A DNA stretch of 64,000 bases from Pseudalkalibacillus sp052246725 (GCA_052246725.1 JBQQCL010000003.1); one strand, 5' to 3'. Positions 25,312-34,653 are shown, counted from the stretch's first letter. Translations and numbers: made by a program. The notes: a model not told the origin generated them from the sequence alone.

Positions 25312-25757
25312 TTATAGAATTGTATACTTAAATAAGAGTTCTCCATTTGGGTCTCTCTCATTCATGATTTCAAATCCCATACTTATATAACCGATAAGCT
25401 ATTCTATTTTCCTCCTTGATACTTAAATATATAACGTTTACCCCATATTTTTTCGAAACTATATTAATAAGTTCCATCATTGCAATTCTTCCTAAGCCTT
25501 TGCCTTGATATTTTTCATCTACCATTATTCTATCAATCCAAGTATCCTTATTAGGACCAAAAGAACCGTACATAGCAAATCCAATAATTTCGTCATCATA
25601 ATATATAGCTACTGGATGCCAATCATGGTAAGTATCAGCTTCTTTTAGACATTCATCTACTGTTTCAATAAATTTTTCTTGTCCAGGTGTTAATTTTTAT
25701 ATTTCTAACTATACATTCATTAGTACTATCAATATCTCTAAAATACACATTACTCAT
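25312..25757 (-). pseudogene. bltD: Spermine/spermidine acetyltransferase (BltD-like), two frameshifts
   Basis: Three reading-frame segments together make a ~147-residue GNAT protein. Frame 1 (from ATG 25757) reads MSNVYFRDIDSTNECIVRNI. Frame 2 continues LTPGQEKFIETVDECLKEAD through YQGKGLGRIAMMELI, the acetyl-CoA loop. Frame 3 gives SMGFEIMNERDPNGELLFKY and a stop at 25312. The shifts fall near 25697 (a run of five A) and near 25380. The order and length match BltD-type polyamine acetyltransferases. Two independent shifts argue for decay, although homopolymer sequencing error could explain the first. Confidence 0.7.
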
Positions 25758-25878
25758 GTTATTAACTAAAACTCCTTAATTTTAGAAATAATAAATGTCT
25801 AACTCTTGAGTATGTATGGATCCAGTTGCTTATTCAGCAAGTGCCCCTTTTCTTGAACATCAATTTCCCAATTGTTGT

Positions 25879-26451
25879 TCATTTTCTATAATGTAATCTA
25901 TATTCTTTAGGGGAACTGTTGGTAACCCTTTTGAATGCCTTATAAAAACTTGATAGTGAGTCATATCCTATCTTATAGGCTATTTCTGTGCTGGTTAATG
26001 AGGTGGTTGATAACAAGGTCATTGACTTGTGTATTCTTATTTTCTCTATGTACATATGAGGAGTTATTCCTGTTTTGGTCCTAAAAATACGATTCAAATA
26101 AAATGGACTTACTCCGACCTTATATGCTAAATCCTTTAATTGTATTTTTTCATCGTAATACTGATGAATGATATTAACTGCTTTTTCGACGATCTCTTTT
26201 TGGGAATCATAGTCCTCTGATTGAAGATTTGGTCTACATCTTTTACAAGGCCGAAATCCACCACTTAAAGCATCGTTAGCGTTTTCGAAAAATACAATGT
26301 TTTCGCTCTTCGGTGACTTAGATTTACATGAAGGGCGACAAAATATTCCCGTAGTTTTCACTGCATAGAAGAAACTGCCATCATAGTTTGCATCACAGTT
26401 TATTGTGGCTTCCCACATTTTTTCTGCCGTAAGATTTTTTCGTGTCTCCAT
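25879..26451 (-). CDS. adaA: AdaA-type methylphosphotriester-DNA methyltransferase and activator
   Basis: 190 residues. The N-terminal Ada zinc domain has GIFCRPSCKSK and GFRPCKRCRPN, the four cysteines that bind zinc, one of which accepts methyl groups from DNA phosphotriesters. The C-terminal half is an AraC double helix-turn-helix (LKDLAYKVGVSPFYLNRIF; STEIAYKIGYDSLSSFYKAF). In Bacillus AdaA activates the alkylation-repair regulon and is usually paired with adaB, which is absent here. The start overlaps the 3' end of the permease gene by 59 bp; an in-frame ATG at 26418 would shorten the overlap to 26 bp. The DNA is AT-rich. Confidence 0.87.
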   Translation of the reverse strand: METRKNLTAEKMWEATINCDANYDGSFFYAVKTTGIFCRPSCKSKSPKSENIVFFENANDALSGGFRPCKRCRPNLQSEDYDSQKEIVEKAVNIIHQYYDEKIQLKDLAYKVGVSPFYLNRIFRTKTGITPHMYIEKIRIHKSMTLLSTTSLTSTEIAYKIGYDSLSSFYKAFKRVTNSSPKEYRLHYRK

Positions 26452-27721
26452 AAGGGGTTAACCTTCCTTTTTGGGACAAAATTTGTTTTTGAAGAACCAT
26501 GTAGACAATATATAAGCCAATAACAATGACTGGAACAAAAATATATAGTTTGAAAAACGGTAGGACAAGTACACAAAGGATTAAGGCTATGAATGAACAA
26601 ATCCAAGGCAATGAGCCTTTATTTAGTATTTTTATACCTGCTGCCATTGACAAAATGTAAACAAGGATACCGAGTGAAGTAGGAATAAACAAAATATCAT
26701 TGAATGTCATCGACAATAGTGATGTAGTAATAACACCTGCTGTAGCAAAGAAAATTACAAATATAATCATTCGTCTTGGAATCTGAGTGGGCGAGTGTAA
26801 CTGGGATAACTTTTTAGGGAATGCTCCATCTCTACCTAATGAATATCCAAGTTGTGCTAAACTCGCAACAAATGCATTGGAAGTACCCGTACAAATTAGG
26901 AAAGCTAAAACCGCTGTAATCACCTTTGCACCCATTCCTAATTCATTTCCAATTATAACACCAATCGGAGATAGATCGCCTTCTACAAATCCATATGTTG
27001 CTGTCCCAATGGTAACGATACTTAAGGCTATGAATAGTACCCCAATAATAATTGCACTGACAAGGGTACTATTTACAATATCCTTCTCTGGTTTTTTAAA
27101 ATTATTGGCAAGGTTACAAATTGCCTCCCATCCAAAAAAAGCCCAAAAAATCGCGGTTATTGCTGTCCCGATTGAAGTCCAACCATTTGGAACAAATGGA
27201 GTGAAATGAACTAATTGAACTTTAGGTAAAGAAACCATCACTGTTATCAGTAATAAACCTAGTAGACAAGAGCTGAGAATCAATGCTACCTTACCACTAA
27301 CTTCTACACCAGAATAATTGGATATCCCTGCTATTAAAAGAATTAATATTGCTATAAATGTGTTTTCTAAATCAGACAACCCGAATGCATCGCTTATATA
27401 AAAAGCACCTGTTAAAGAAACGATTGTCTGTCCAACAGCAGCAGTAACAAAATAAAACCATCCCACAATATTACCCATATGATTGCCAAATGACTTTCTT
27501 ACGAAGGTTGCTGCTCCTCCTGCATCTGGGAATTCACGTGCTAGACAAGCAAATGAATAAGCCAGTGGAAAACTGATAACGATAACAATCAACCAAGATA
27601 ATAATGACGCTGGTCCTGCTATAGAAGCTGTAACACCGGATAAAAAAAGGACTCCTGAACCTAAAATGGCCGCAACATACAAGGCAACTGCTTCATATAA
27701 TCCGATTGTTTTTTTCTCCAT
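26393..27721 (-). CDS. APC-superfamily amino-acid permease
   Basis: 442 residues from the ATG at 27721 (GGTGATTCAT in front) with about 12 membrane segments. Family signatures: GLYEAVALYVAAILGSGVLF in helix 1 with the GSG substrate-binding break, and FPDAGGAATFVRKSFGNHMG in loop 2-3. The substrate is an amino acid or polyamine-like amine; not resolvable. It is followed by adaA in an overlapping arrangement, and a polyamine acetyltransferase remnant comes next. The hydrophilic tail after the last helix is encoded by the overlap region. Confidence 0.87.
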   Translation of the reverse strand: MEKKTIGLYEAVALYVAAILGSGVLFLSGVTASIAGPASLLSWLIVIVISFPLAYSFACLAREFPDAGGAATFVRKSFGNHMGNIVGWFYFVTAAVGQTIVSLTGAFYISDAFGLSDLENTFIAILILLIAGISNYSGVEVSGKVALILSSCLLGLLLITVMVSLPKVQLVHFTPFVPNGWTSIGTAITAIFWAFFGWEAICNLANNFKKPEKDIVNSTLVSAIIIGVLFIALSIVTIGTATYGFVEGDLSPIGVIIGNELGMGAKVITAVLAFLICTGTSNAFVASLAQLGYSLGRDGAFPKKLSQLHSPTQIPRRMIIFVIFFATAGVITTSLLSMTFNDILFIPTSLGILVYILSMAAGIKILNKGSLPWICSFIALILCVLVLPFFKLYIFVPVIVIGLYIVYMVLQKQILSQKGRLTPYGDTKKSYGRKNVGSHNKL

Positions 27722-27770
27722 ATGAATCACCAACTTTCACCACCATTCTAGCAAGTTAATAATATTACAT

Positions 27771-28130
27771 TCATTTCTTATCTTGCTGTTTAATTCCTAA
27801 GTACATTAATAATAAATTTAAAAGGTGCACTTTAACGATAAAGTGCACCATCCTATACGTTTGGATCCGTTTCGTATATGGATTCAACATCGATACAGCA
27901 GCCGCTCCAGAAACACAATAGACAAGCTCTGCGGCGTTTTGATGACAATGTGGTTCGACGACATTGTTTGTACTCATGAAAATGTCCAGTAACGACACGT
28001 TTTCCAATGTATTCAGTTGATGGATCCCCAAGATGTTAATGAAGTTCCGGTTATCTTTTTTGAACAACGGACTGGTATTCACATCAAAAGCATACTGGGC
28101 AGAAGGAGACTTGTAATCGAGATAAGCCAT
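27771..28130 (-). pseudogene. Cupin-domain protein, 3' truncated
   Basis: The first ~85 residues (MAYLDYKSPSAQYAFDVNTS, LGIHQLNTLENVSLLDIF, VVEPHCHQNAAELVYCVSG) match a Bacillus bicupin-like family whose members continue for another ~80-90 residues. The HxH..E metal motif is present. After TKRIQTY the reading runs into a hairpin sequence and the rest (MVHFIVKVHLLNLLLMYL) is not cupin-like. The 3' half of the gene is missing, so this is probably an inactive remnant. Confidence 0.65.
27824..27849 (-). terminator. Perfect 11-bp hairpin at the cupin break point
   Basis: GGTGCACTTTA, ACGA, TAAAGTGCACC. On the minus strand it is followed by TTTTAAATTTATT, a terminator-like T tract. It lies exactly where the cupin similarity ends, inside the open reading frame. 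Confidence 0.7.
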
Positions 28131-28202
28131 AGATGTTCTCTTCCCCTCTTTTCAGAAAACTCTATAGGCATGATATTCACCCAGTAGTGATCTCGTGTAT
28201 GT

Positions 28203-28240
28203 AAAAAAACCGCAAATGATCGTGAAATCACTTGCGGTTA
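28203..28240 (-). terminator. Rho-independent terminator of the nine-gene carboxylate operon
   Basis: On the minus strand ACCGCAAGTGAT and ATCATTTGCGGT pair (one G-U) around TTCACG and are followed by TTTTTTTAC. It lies 43 bp after the HMG-CoA-lyase-like stop codon and closes the operon. Confidence 0.88.
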
Positions 28241-28282
28241 GTTAAGACTTATCCCTAAGAATAAATCCTTATATTGCACAGT

Positions 28283-29227
28283 CTAATTTTCTCCGATTTT
28301 TTTTTGCTTACCTGGAGCCTTTACTAGGGATTTACTCTTTCCTGCTTTCAATAAAAAACTATCACTATATTTTGGGAAAATATCTTCTAAATACTTTGCT
28401 ACGTCCATTACCGCATCGAGATTTATTCCCGTTTTAACTCCCATTTCTTCAAATCCATGTATTAAATCTTCAGAGGCTATATTTCCACTTGCATTTGGTG
28501 CGTACGGACACCCCCCAAGACCCCCTACGGAACTGTCAAAATCAATTATTCCTTCTTCAAGCCCTGCCACTGCATTAGCAAAAGCCATACCCCGCGTATT
28601 ATGAAGATGTAAAGAAAAATGGAATTCAGGATATGAATCTCTTATACTAGCAATCACTTTTTTGACGAGTACCGGGTGAGCCATTCCAGTAGTATCTGCC
28701 AGAGAAATTTCATGAATCCCTAGTTCTTGATAGCGCTGACAAATTTTCAGGTGACGTTCAATGGGGACATCTCCTTCATAAGGGCAACCAAATGCCACAG
28801 AGATAGAACCTGTTACCTTTGTATCACTTTCTTTGGCTCGTTCCACCAAAGGAATAAACTTATCCATCGCTTCCATCGTAGTCGCATTGGCATTGTAAAG
28901 ACTATGAGAATCTGTAGCTGAGAGCATCAATTTTATTTTATCCACGTTTGAAGCGATTGCCCGCTCTAATCCCTTAAGATTAGGCACAAGTGCACGAAGA
29001 GTTACTCCTTGCTTTCGATTGATTCCATTTAAAACTTCCTGTGCATCACTCATTTGCGGAACTGCTTTGGGGTGGACGAATGAAGTAACTTCCATTTGCG
29101 GGAAGCCACATTCCATTAAACGGTTTATGATTACGATTTTTTCATTAGGCGGAATTTTTTCGGGTAGGCTCTGAAATCCATCCCTGGGACAAACTTCTGC
29201 AATATTAACATTCGATGGGAGAGTCAT
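28283..29227 (-). CDS. HMG-CoA lyase-family acyl-CoA lyase (candidate citramalyl-CoA lyase)
   Basis: 314 residues of the DRE-TIM metallolyase family: NIAEVCPRDGFQSLPEKIP at the N-terminus carries the catalytic Arg-Asp and metal ligand, FSLHLHNTRGMAFANAVAGL gives the HxH metal ligands, and SVGGLGGCPYAPNASGN is the lyase cysteine signature. Such enzymes cleave 3-hydroxy-3-methylglutaryl-CoA, or in related groups (R)-citramalyl-CoA, into acetyl-CoA plus a keto acid. It is the last gene of the operon, 19 bp after the CoA-transferase. With a carboxylate transporter and a LeuCD-type hydratase upstream, citramalyl-CoA is a better candidate than leucine-derived HMG-CoA, but this is inference. Confidence 0.88.
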   Translation of the reverse strand: MTLPSNVNIAEVCPRDGFQSLPEKIPPNEKIVIINRLMECGFPQMEVTSFVHPKAVPQMSDAQEVLNGINRKQGVTLRALVPNLKGLERAIASNVDKIKLMLSATDSHSLYNANATTMEAMDKFIPLVERAKESDTKVTGSISVAFGCPYEGDVPIERHLKICQRYQELGIHEISLADTTGMAHPVLVKKVIASIRDSYPEFHFSLHLHNTRGMAFANAVAGLEEGIIDFDSSVGGLGGCPYAPNASGNIASEDLIHGFEEMGVKTGINLDAVMDVAKYLEDIFPKYSDSFLLKAGKSKSLVKAPGKQKKIGEN

Positions 29228-29246
29228 ATGATTTTTAACGCCTCCT

Positions 29247-30458
29247 TTATATGATGTTTTTCTCTTTTAACGAAGCAATATCTTCTTCACTATAATTTAG
29301 AAGGGTGCTAAGTACATCTTGGTTATGCTCTCCGAGATCCGGCGCAATTCGTTGGATGCTGCCTGGTGTCTCAGAAAATTTCGGTACAATGCCCGGCATT
29401 TTCACTTTTCCAAGACGTGGATGGTCCACCTCAATTATATTTTCACGTGATTGGTAATGTTTATCTTCAAAGATGTCTTTAATACTATTAATCGGGCTTA
29501 TTGGAACTCCATACTTGTCCAGAATTTCTTGTGCTTCCTGTCGAGTCAGTGATTTGACCCAATCAGCTAAAATACTATTAGTTAAATCGAAATGCTTTAG
29601 ACGTACAGAATTCGTATAAAACCTCTCATCCTCTAACATATCTTCTCGATTCATTGCTTTAGCCAGTCTATTAAATGTACTGTCAGAGCTTGTAACAATT
29701 ACAACCCAATGTCCATCTTTTGTTTGAAACGTGCCCGCAGGAGCCGAATGACCACTTAATCCAGGGGAACGTTCCTTGATGTTTCCATTCTGGTCATAAT
29801 CAGTCACCAGGAACTCCATCATACGGAAGACGGATTCATATAGGCCCATATCGATCATTTGGCCGCTTCCTGTATCCTTTTCGCGGTGATATAACGCAGC
29901 ACATACTGAGAAAGCCACATATACGCCAGTGATATAATCAAGCAAGGAGAAGGAAGGACTGATTGGCGGGCGGTCTGTAAACCCATGCAAATATGTAAAC
30001 CCACTATATGCTGTAGCTGGTGTACCAAATCCAGCTTTATGGCTATTTGGTCCCGTTTGGCCATAACCAGTCACGCGCATCATTATAATATCAGGGTTCA
30101 CTTCCTTAAGTACCTCATAGCTGAGATTCCATTTTTCAAGCGTGCCCGGACGAAAATTTTCAATCACCACATCTGACTTTTTCACAAGGTGCTTCAGTAT
30201 TTCTTGACCTTCAGATGCGTGAAGGTCAAGCGTCAACGATTTTTTATTCCGAGCAAGTCCAGGCCACCGCAGTGGCTCATCATCTTTAAAAGGACCCATA
30301 CTTCGTAGAGAGTCCCCTTTTCCAGGCATTTCAACTTTTATGACCTCTGCCCCAAAATCACCAAGTAAGGTCGCTCCATAAGGAGCCGCAATCATTGTGG
30401 AGAGATCTAAGATTCGAACACCATCAAGTGGACCATTTAATCTATTGTTTCCTATCAT
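29247..30458 (-). CDS. Class III (CaiB/BaiF) CoA-transferase
   Basis: 403 residues from the ATG at 30458, which has AAAGGAGTAATTCT in front. Family features: LDGVRILDLSTMIAAPYGAT, LGDFGAEVIKVEMPGKGDSL, LARNKKSLTLDLHASEG, ENFRPGTLEKW and QMIDMGLYESVFRM. These enzymes move CoA between acyl-CoA and a free carboxylic acid in the cytoplasm. In this operon it would activate the imported or hydrated acid, for example succinyl-CoA plus citramalate to citramalyl-CoA, for the lyase next to it. The donor and acceptor are inferred from context. Confidence 0.92.
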   Translation of the reverse strand: MIGNNRLNGPLDGVRILDLSTMIAAPYGATLLGDFGAEVIKVEMPGKGDSLRSMGPFKDDEPLRWPGLARNKKSLTLDLHASEGQEILKHLVKKSDVVIENFRPGTLEKWNLSYEVLKEVNPDIIMMRVTGYGQTGPNSHKAGFGTPATAYSGFTYLHGFTDRPPISPSFSLLDYITGVYVAFSVCAALYHREKDTGSGQMIDMGLYESVFRMMEFLVTDYDQNGNIKERSPGLSGHSAPAGTFQTKDGHWVVIVTSSDSTFNRLAKAMNREDMLEDERFYTNSVRLKHFDLTNSILADWVKSLTRQEAQEILDKYGVPISPINSIKDIFEDKHYQSRENIIEVDHPRLGKVKMPGIVPKFSETPGSIQRIAPDLGEHNQDVLSTLLNYSEEDIASLKEKNII

Positions 30459-30486
30459 AGAATTACTCCTTTCCAATTTAGCAGTA

Positions 30487-31566
30487 TTAAATTAACTGTT
30501 GTACAATGAAGGGAATAATTGTAACGATCGTTAATATACGAAATAAGTGCATGGTTACAACTGTCGGTACATTAGCATTCCGTTCCTCTGCAATCAACAC
30601 CATTTCACTCATGCCTGCAGGTGCAAGCCCGCATACAGAAGTTATCTGATCTACCTTCAACCATTTAGTTAGAATAAAAGCTAGGATCACTGAACTTACA
30701 ATGGTTAATAAAGAAATCAGCAGCGCAGGCATCACTAGCTTTTGTAATAATTGAAAAGTTTCTGATGTGAAAGTTAGTCCAATACTTCCACCAATGAAGG
30801 TTTGGATTAGTCTTTTTACACGAATTGGCAAGGGAGAATACATTTCAGTTTTAAAATTAATAACGATCACAAGGGCCATTGCCCCTAACAACGGACCCAG
30901 GGGTAATTTTGTGATGAATCCAACCAATCCAGCAGCTAATGAAGCCAATATTAAGACTATATATTTTAAATACGGTCTTCCACTTGATATCTTAGTTTTA
31001 TTTATATCATTCTGCATGTTACTATGCCTTTTCTTCTTAAGTGCAGGACTTTCAGGCTCGGAAATTTTCGTTATTCTTCCGATAATATGCGGAAAGATCA
31101 CCATCACGATAAGTAAGCGGACAAAATGAAGAAAGATAACCGCAGGCACCTCTAATCCAAGTGCTCCAGCCATTGTAGCCATTTCAACCATTCCCCCAGG
31201 CGCTGAGGATAATACGGCTACAGGAACAGTGACAGAGTTGAAATAGCTTACAATAAATCCTGTGCTTACGGTCATGATAATAACGACAACCATCACAAAC
31301 ACTAAACTCTTATTGAGTTTGCTTAACTGTTTTTTTGAGAGCTTTGTAAAGCTAAGGCCTATCATAATACCGAGTGAGATTTGCACTAAAAATGACAGGT
31401 AATTTGATGGTTGAAATTCAATCAACTGTAATGACTTCCCGACCCCAACCATTACGGTCGCTCCTAATACTGTGCCCATGGGAATTTTCAAATAATAGCC
31501 ACACAGAGAACCAATTATTGCAAAAACTGCAAATATGATAAAGGGCAGTATGATCACATGACTCAC
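30487..31566 (-). CDS. AbrB-family (AmoA-like) membrane protein
   Basis: 359 residues with about nine to ten membrane segments and an internal duplication: LPMGTVLGATVMVG-type and KLPLGPLLGAMALVIVINF loops, then SAPGGMVEMATMAGALG and LAPAGMSEMVLIAEERN at equivalent positions in the two halves. This is the AbrB duplication family, often annotated as AbrB regulators or ammonia monooxygenase but a membrane protein by sequence. It is inserted in the operon between tctA and the CoA-transferase gene, suggesting a second transport or export step for the same acid. The start (GTG 31566, or GTG 31557 with better spacing from GGGAAG) is uncertain. Confidence 0.82.
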   Translation of the reverse strand: MSHVIILPFIIFAVFAIIGSLCGYYLKIPMGTVLGATVMVGVGKSLQLIEFQPSNYLSFLVQISLGIMIGLSFTKLSKKQLSKLNKSLVFVMVVVIIMTVSTGFIVSYFNSVTVPVAVLSSAPGGMVEMATMAGALGLEVPAVIFLHFVRLLIVMVIFPHIIGRITKISEPESPALKKKRHSNMQNDINKTKISSGRPYLKYIVLILASLAAGLVGFITKLPLGPLLGAMALVIVINFKTEMYSPLPIRVKRLIQTFIGGSIGLTFTSETFQLLQKLVMPALLISLLTIVSSVILAFILTKWLKVDQITSVCGLAPAGMSEMVLIAEERNANVPTVVTMHLFRILTIVTIIPFIVQQLI

Positions 31567-31580
31567 TTCCCTGACTTCAT

Positions 31581-33098
31581 TTATTGATCAGTTGATTCTC
31601 TTGTTTTTCTAAACCTTTGCACGGTTGGGTACAAAAATAGGATTACAGTTAAGATAGCCATAGCCATAAAGATTGGACGTTGCAGCAGTTCCAGGTACCT
31701 TCCTTCATATAACACGATCGTGCGTGAAAGCTCCCCATCAATTGTTGATCCCAAAATCAAGCCAAGCAATAATGCAATGATTGGATATTCAAGTTTCCTC
31801 ATCACAAGTGCAAGTAAAGCAAACCCTACTGTAAGGATTACATCTAGATAAACTCCACGAACTGAGAAAGCACCTACTATAGAAAACACCATTACTATTG
31901 GAATTAAAAGCCTTGTAGGAACTAAAACTACTTTGCTAAAATACCAAATGAACAAAAGGCCAACTCCAAGCAGCAAAATCCCTTGAAAGAAGTTCCCGAT
32001 AATGACAGCATAAGTTAATTCCATGTGATCCCTTACAAGGTATGGGCCGGGTGTCAAACCATGGATCATAAAAGCTGCCATTAATACTGCTGTTGCACTC
32101 CCTCCAGGAATCCCGAATGTCAGCATAGTAGCCATACCTCCACCTTCGGATCCATTATTGGCGGTCTCCGCAGCGATTAAGCCTGAAGGATTTCCTTTTC
32201 CGAAAGAAGATTTATTTTTGGAAAAGGCTTGGGCTTGAGAGTAACTGACTAAGGAAGCAACTGTTGAACCAGCAGCAGGTAATAATCCTATAAAGACGCC
32301 GATTAATCCGGAACGTAAAACGTTGAACTTATGTTTGATCACAGTCCCCATTCCTTTAAGAATTGCAGAAAAACTTTTTTCCGGAAGCTTCTGGCCATCA
32401 TCTACAATGAATTTCCTCTGTACCAAGAAAAACAATTCAGAGATTGCCAACAACCCCATTAACGCAGGAACGATTTCAATTCCCTCATATAATTCCATTA
32501 TCCCGAAAGTTCCGCGTGGACGTCCAAAGACTGTAGATCCAATCGTCCCTAAAAGTAGTCCCGTGCACCCCGAAATCAGAGTCTTGACTACATCTCCTTG
32601 AATTGTGCTTATGATTGAAAGAGCGAATAGAGTTAGAATCATCATTTCTGGAGCTTGAAAGTTCAACACAAAACTCCCAAGTGGTTTCAAAAACAGGAAT
32701 ACAAGAATATAGCCAAACAAGCAACCAATTACTGAGGAAATAAGTCCCATTCCGAGTGCCTCATTTTGTCTTCCTTGTCTAGTCAGTGGGTACCCATCCA
32801 AAGTGGTAGCCACTGCACCTGGAGCCCCTGGTATGTTTAGCATAATCGCTGTTACTCCACCAGCATAAACGGAACCAGTAAAGATAGCAGACAAAAACAT
32901 AATGGCACTGATAGGTTCCATGTGGTACGTTACGGGAAGTAACAAGGCTATCCCAAGAGTACCTGAGACTCCTGGAATAGCACCTAGAATGACCCCTGTA
33001 ATCAAACCTAAAAAAATATAAACTAGAATATTTACACTAGTAAGCATATTAACAGCTTCAATTGATGCTGATAGATCGATTAGTGTCAAATGGTTCAC
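31581..33098 (-). CDS. tctA: Tripartite tricarboxylate transporter large permease TctA (system 2)
   Basis: 505 residues with ~12 membrane segments and the same twin loops as other TctA proteins: AIPGVSGTLGIALLLPVTY near residue 41, NIPGAPGAVATTLDGYPLT near 88, and GLLPAAGSTVASLVSYSQ in the second half with ETANNGSEGGG. It is a distant homologue of system 1, not a recent copy. The start is a GTG at 33098; a TTG at 33089 has better spacing from AGGTGA. It follows tctB by 33 bp. Confidence 0.92.
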   Translation of the reverse strand: MNHLTLIDLSASIEAVNMLTSVNILVYIFLGLITGVILGAIPGVSGTLGIALLLPVTYHMEPISAIMFLSAIFTGSVYAGGVTAIMLNIPGAPGAVATTLDGYPLTRQGRQNEALGMGLISSVIGCLFGYILVFLFLKPLGSFVLNFQAPEMMILTLFALSIISTIQGDVVKTLISGCTGLLLGTIGSTVFGRPRGTFGIMELYEGIEIVPALMGLLAISELFFLVQRKFIVDDGQKLPEKSFSAILKGMGTVIKHKFNVLRSGLIGVFIGLLPAAGSTVASLVSYSQAQAFSKNKSSFGKGNPSGLIAAETANNGSEGGGMATMLTFGIPGGSATAVLMAAFMIHGLTPGPYLVRDHMELTYAVIIGNFFQGILLLGVGLLFIWYFSKVVLVPTRLLIPIVMVFSIVGAFSVRGVYLDVILTVGFALLALVMRKLEYPIIALLLGLILGSTIDGELSRTIVLYEGRYLELLQRPIFMAMAILTVILFLYPTVQRFRKTRESTDQ

Positions 33099-33131
33099 CT
33101 GCCTTCAATCTCAACATAGGGTGAAAATACA

Positions 33132-33596
33132 TTAAAAGAAATAGCCTTGCGGTAGGTCGACACCCAGTAGCCAAACGAACATTGTATAAACAATTAACAA
33201 CAGAACAAAAGGAAGTACTGTCATCTCCCACCATTTACGATTCTCTAGTAATAGATTCATTAAAAGGACAAAACCAAGTGTTGTGACAAAAAAACCAATG
33301 ATAGGCACCAGGATTACATACCCAATTAAACTGAACACAAGGATGATTTGTTTGTTTTTAATCCATAGTCTCCAGCCTTTAAAGGTAGACATTTTCTCTT
33401 GGTTTTTTTTCCGTATTCCTTTATATATGGATCTACTTGCTTCTATTGTTAATAGTACCGCTAATCCAATGATAAGCATGGTTACCAAATTCTTTTCTTG
33501 AGGATCGGGTAGGTTTTTTACATCCAGGAAATAGAACAATGCAAATGAACCGATCCCCAGTAAAAATAAGATATTCTTCAGCTCGTGAGTCATCAT
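33132..33596 (-). CDS. tctB: Tripartite tricarboxylate transporter small membrane subunit TctB (system 2)
   Basis: 154 residues with four membrane segments (about 8-25, 38-55, 85-118 as a pair, and 128-147), as for TctB. The end VWLLGVDLPQG is like the GVxLP motif of the family, also seen in system 1 (LLGVSLP). AAAGGAATCTT precedes the ATG. It sits between tctC and tctA. Confidence 0.88.
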   Translation of the reverse strand: MMTHELKNILFLLGIGSFALFYFLDVKNLPDPQEKNLVTMLIIGLAVLLTIEASRSIYKGIRKKNQEKMSTFKGWRLWIKNKQIILVFSLIGYVILVPIIGFFVTTLGFVLLMNLLLENRKWWEMTVLPFVLLLIVYTMFVWLLGVDLPQGYFF

Positions 33597-33617
33597 AAGA
33601 TTCCTTTCGTCAAGGAA

Positions 33618-34616
33618 TTATTGGAACAACTCCTTGTATTCATATATTACTTCTACAGTCTCGCTTAATCTTTCAGTTGCTTCATCAGAAGGGACCCATT
33701 TTAGCTCCATGCTCTGCTCTTCTCCCCACTGCTTGAACTCATCACTTGTAACTGATTTTTCAAAAGCTGTTTCGAGTTTGTCCCAACGTTCCGGATAATT
33801 TTCCTGGAATTCCTTCTTTACTTGAATAAACCGGCGATTTGATACTGCTGGTAAATCCATATCATGTCCCATATCCTGCAATACAGTATTGATTAATGGC
33901 ACATCAGGTGCTTGTTCATATGGTTCATCACTATAGATAGCAAGCGGTCGCAGATCTTCTCCTGCACCTGCCATTGTCCCTTCAATGTCAGAAGCGATGA
34001 AGTCTACTTCTCCTCCCATCAATGCGGTACGCATAGGTCCACCACCATCATATGGTACTGCTCTAACATCCATATCCAATTTATCTGTAATCATTTTGAC
34101 TGCAATATCAGACCACGAACCAGAAATCATAGCATAGCTTAATTTACCTGGATTTTCTTCGATACCCTTGAGGAGATCTTCCATTGTCTTGTACTCAGAG
34201 TCCTTATCTACCCATATGGTGATCGGAGATGAATGGGTTATTCCTAAAATATCAAAATCCTCAAATTCATACCCCGCATCTCTTACAATCCCAGCTTCAA
34301 AATGTGGATGGGATTGGTACACAATATGTGTCCCGTCATCTGGATCTCCATTTTTATGCGTATTCGTTCCAGATGCTCCACCCCCACCTTCTCGATTTTC
34401 AACAACAACGGATGTATCAAGCTCTTTCTCTAAAATTGGTGCAAGTGCTCTAGCTTGCCTATCAGCTGATCCTCCTACACTATAAGGGACCACTAATGTG
34501 ATTTCTTTATCTGGCCAGTCAGCCACATCCACGTCGTCACTAGCCTGTTTGCCCCCACAGGCTGTCAGAATCATTGCCAAAATCAAAACTACTGCCGTCC
34601 ATAATAGTTTTTTCAT
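33618..34616 (-). CDS. tctC: Tripartite tricarboxylate transporter substrate-binding lipoprotein TctC (system 2)
   Basis: 332 residues from the ATG at 34616, chosen for its GGGAGGGAACGGTT site and the immediate lipoprotein signal peptide ending LTACGG. The mature protein has VVPYSVGGSADRQARALAP (ligand loop 1), ENREGGGGASGTNTHKNG (loop 2) and LMGGEVDFIASDIEG. Loop 1 here has GGSADR where many tricarboxylate binders have GGxxD; the difference from system 1 (GGGWD) suggests a different ligand. It delivers the acid to TctAB of the same operon. Confidence 0.9.
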   Translation of the reverse strand: MKKLLWTAVVLILAMILTACGGKQASDDVDVADWPDKEITLVVPYSVGGSADRQARALAPILEKELDTSVVVENREGGGGASGTNTHKNGDPDDGTHIVYQSHPHFEAGIVRDAGYEFEDFDILGITHSSPITIWVDKDSEYKTMEDLLKGIEENPGKLSYAMISGSWSDIAVKMITDKLDMDVRAVPYDGGGPMRTALMGGEVDFIASDIEGTMAGAGEDLRPLAIYSDEPYEQAPDVPLINTVLQDMGHDMDLPAVSNRRFIQVKKEFQENYPERWDKLETAFEKSVTSDEFKQWGEEQSMELKWVPSDEATERLSETVEVIYEYKELFQ

Positions 34617-34653
34617 AACCGTTCCCTCCCGATTTGTTAACGCTTTCATTTGT

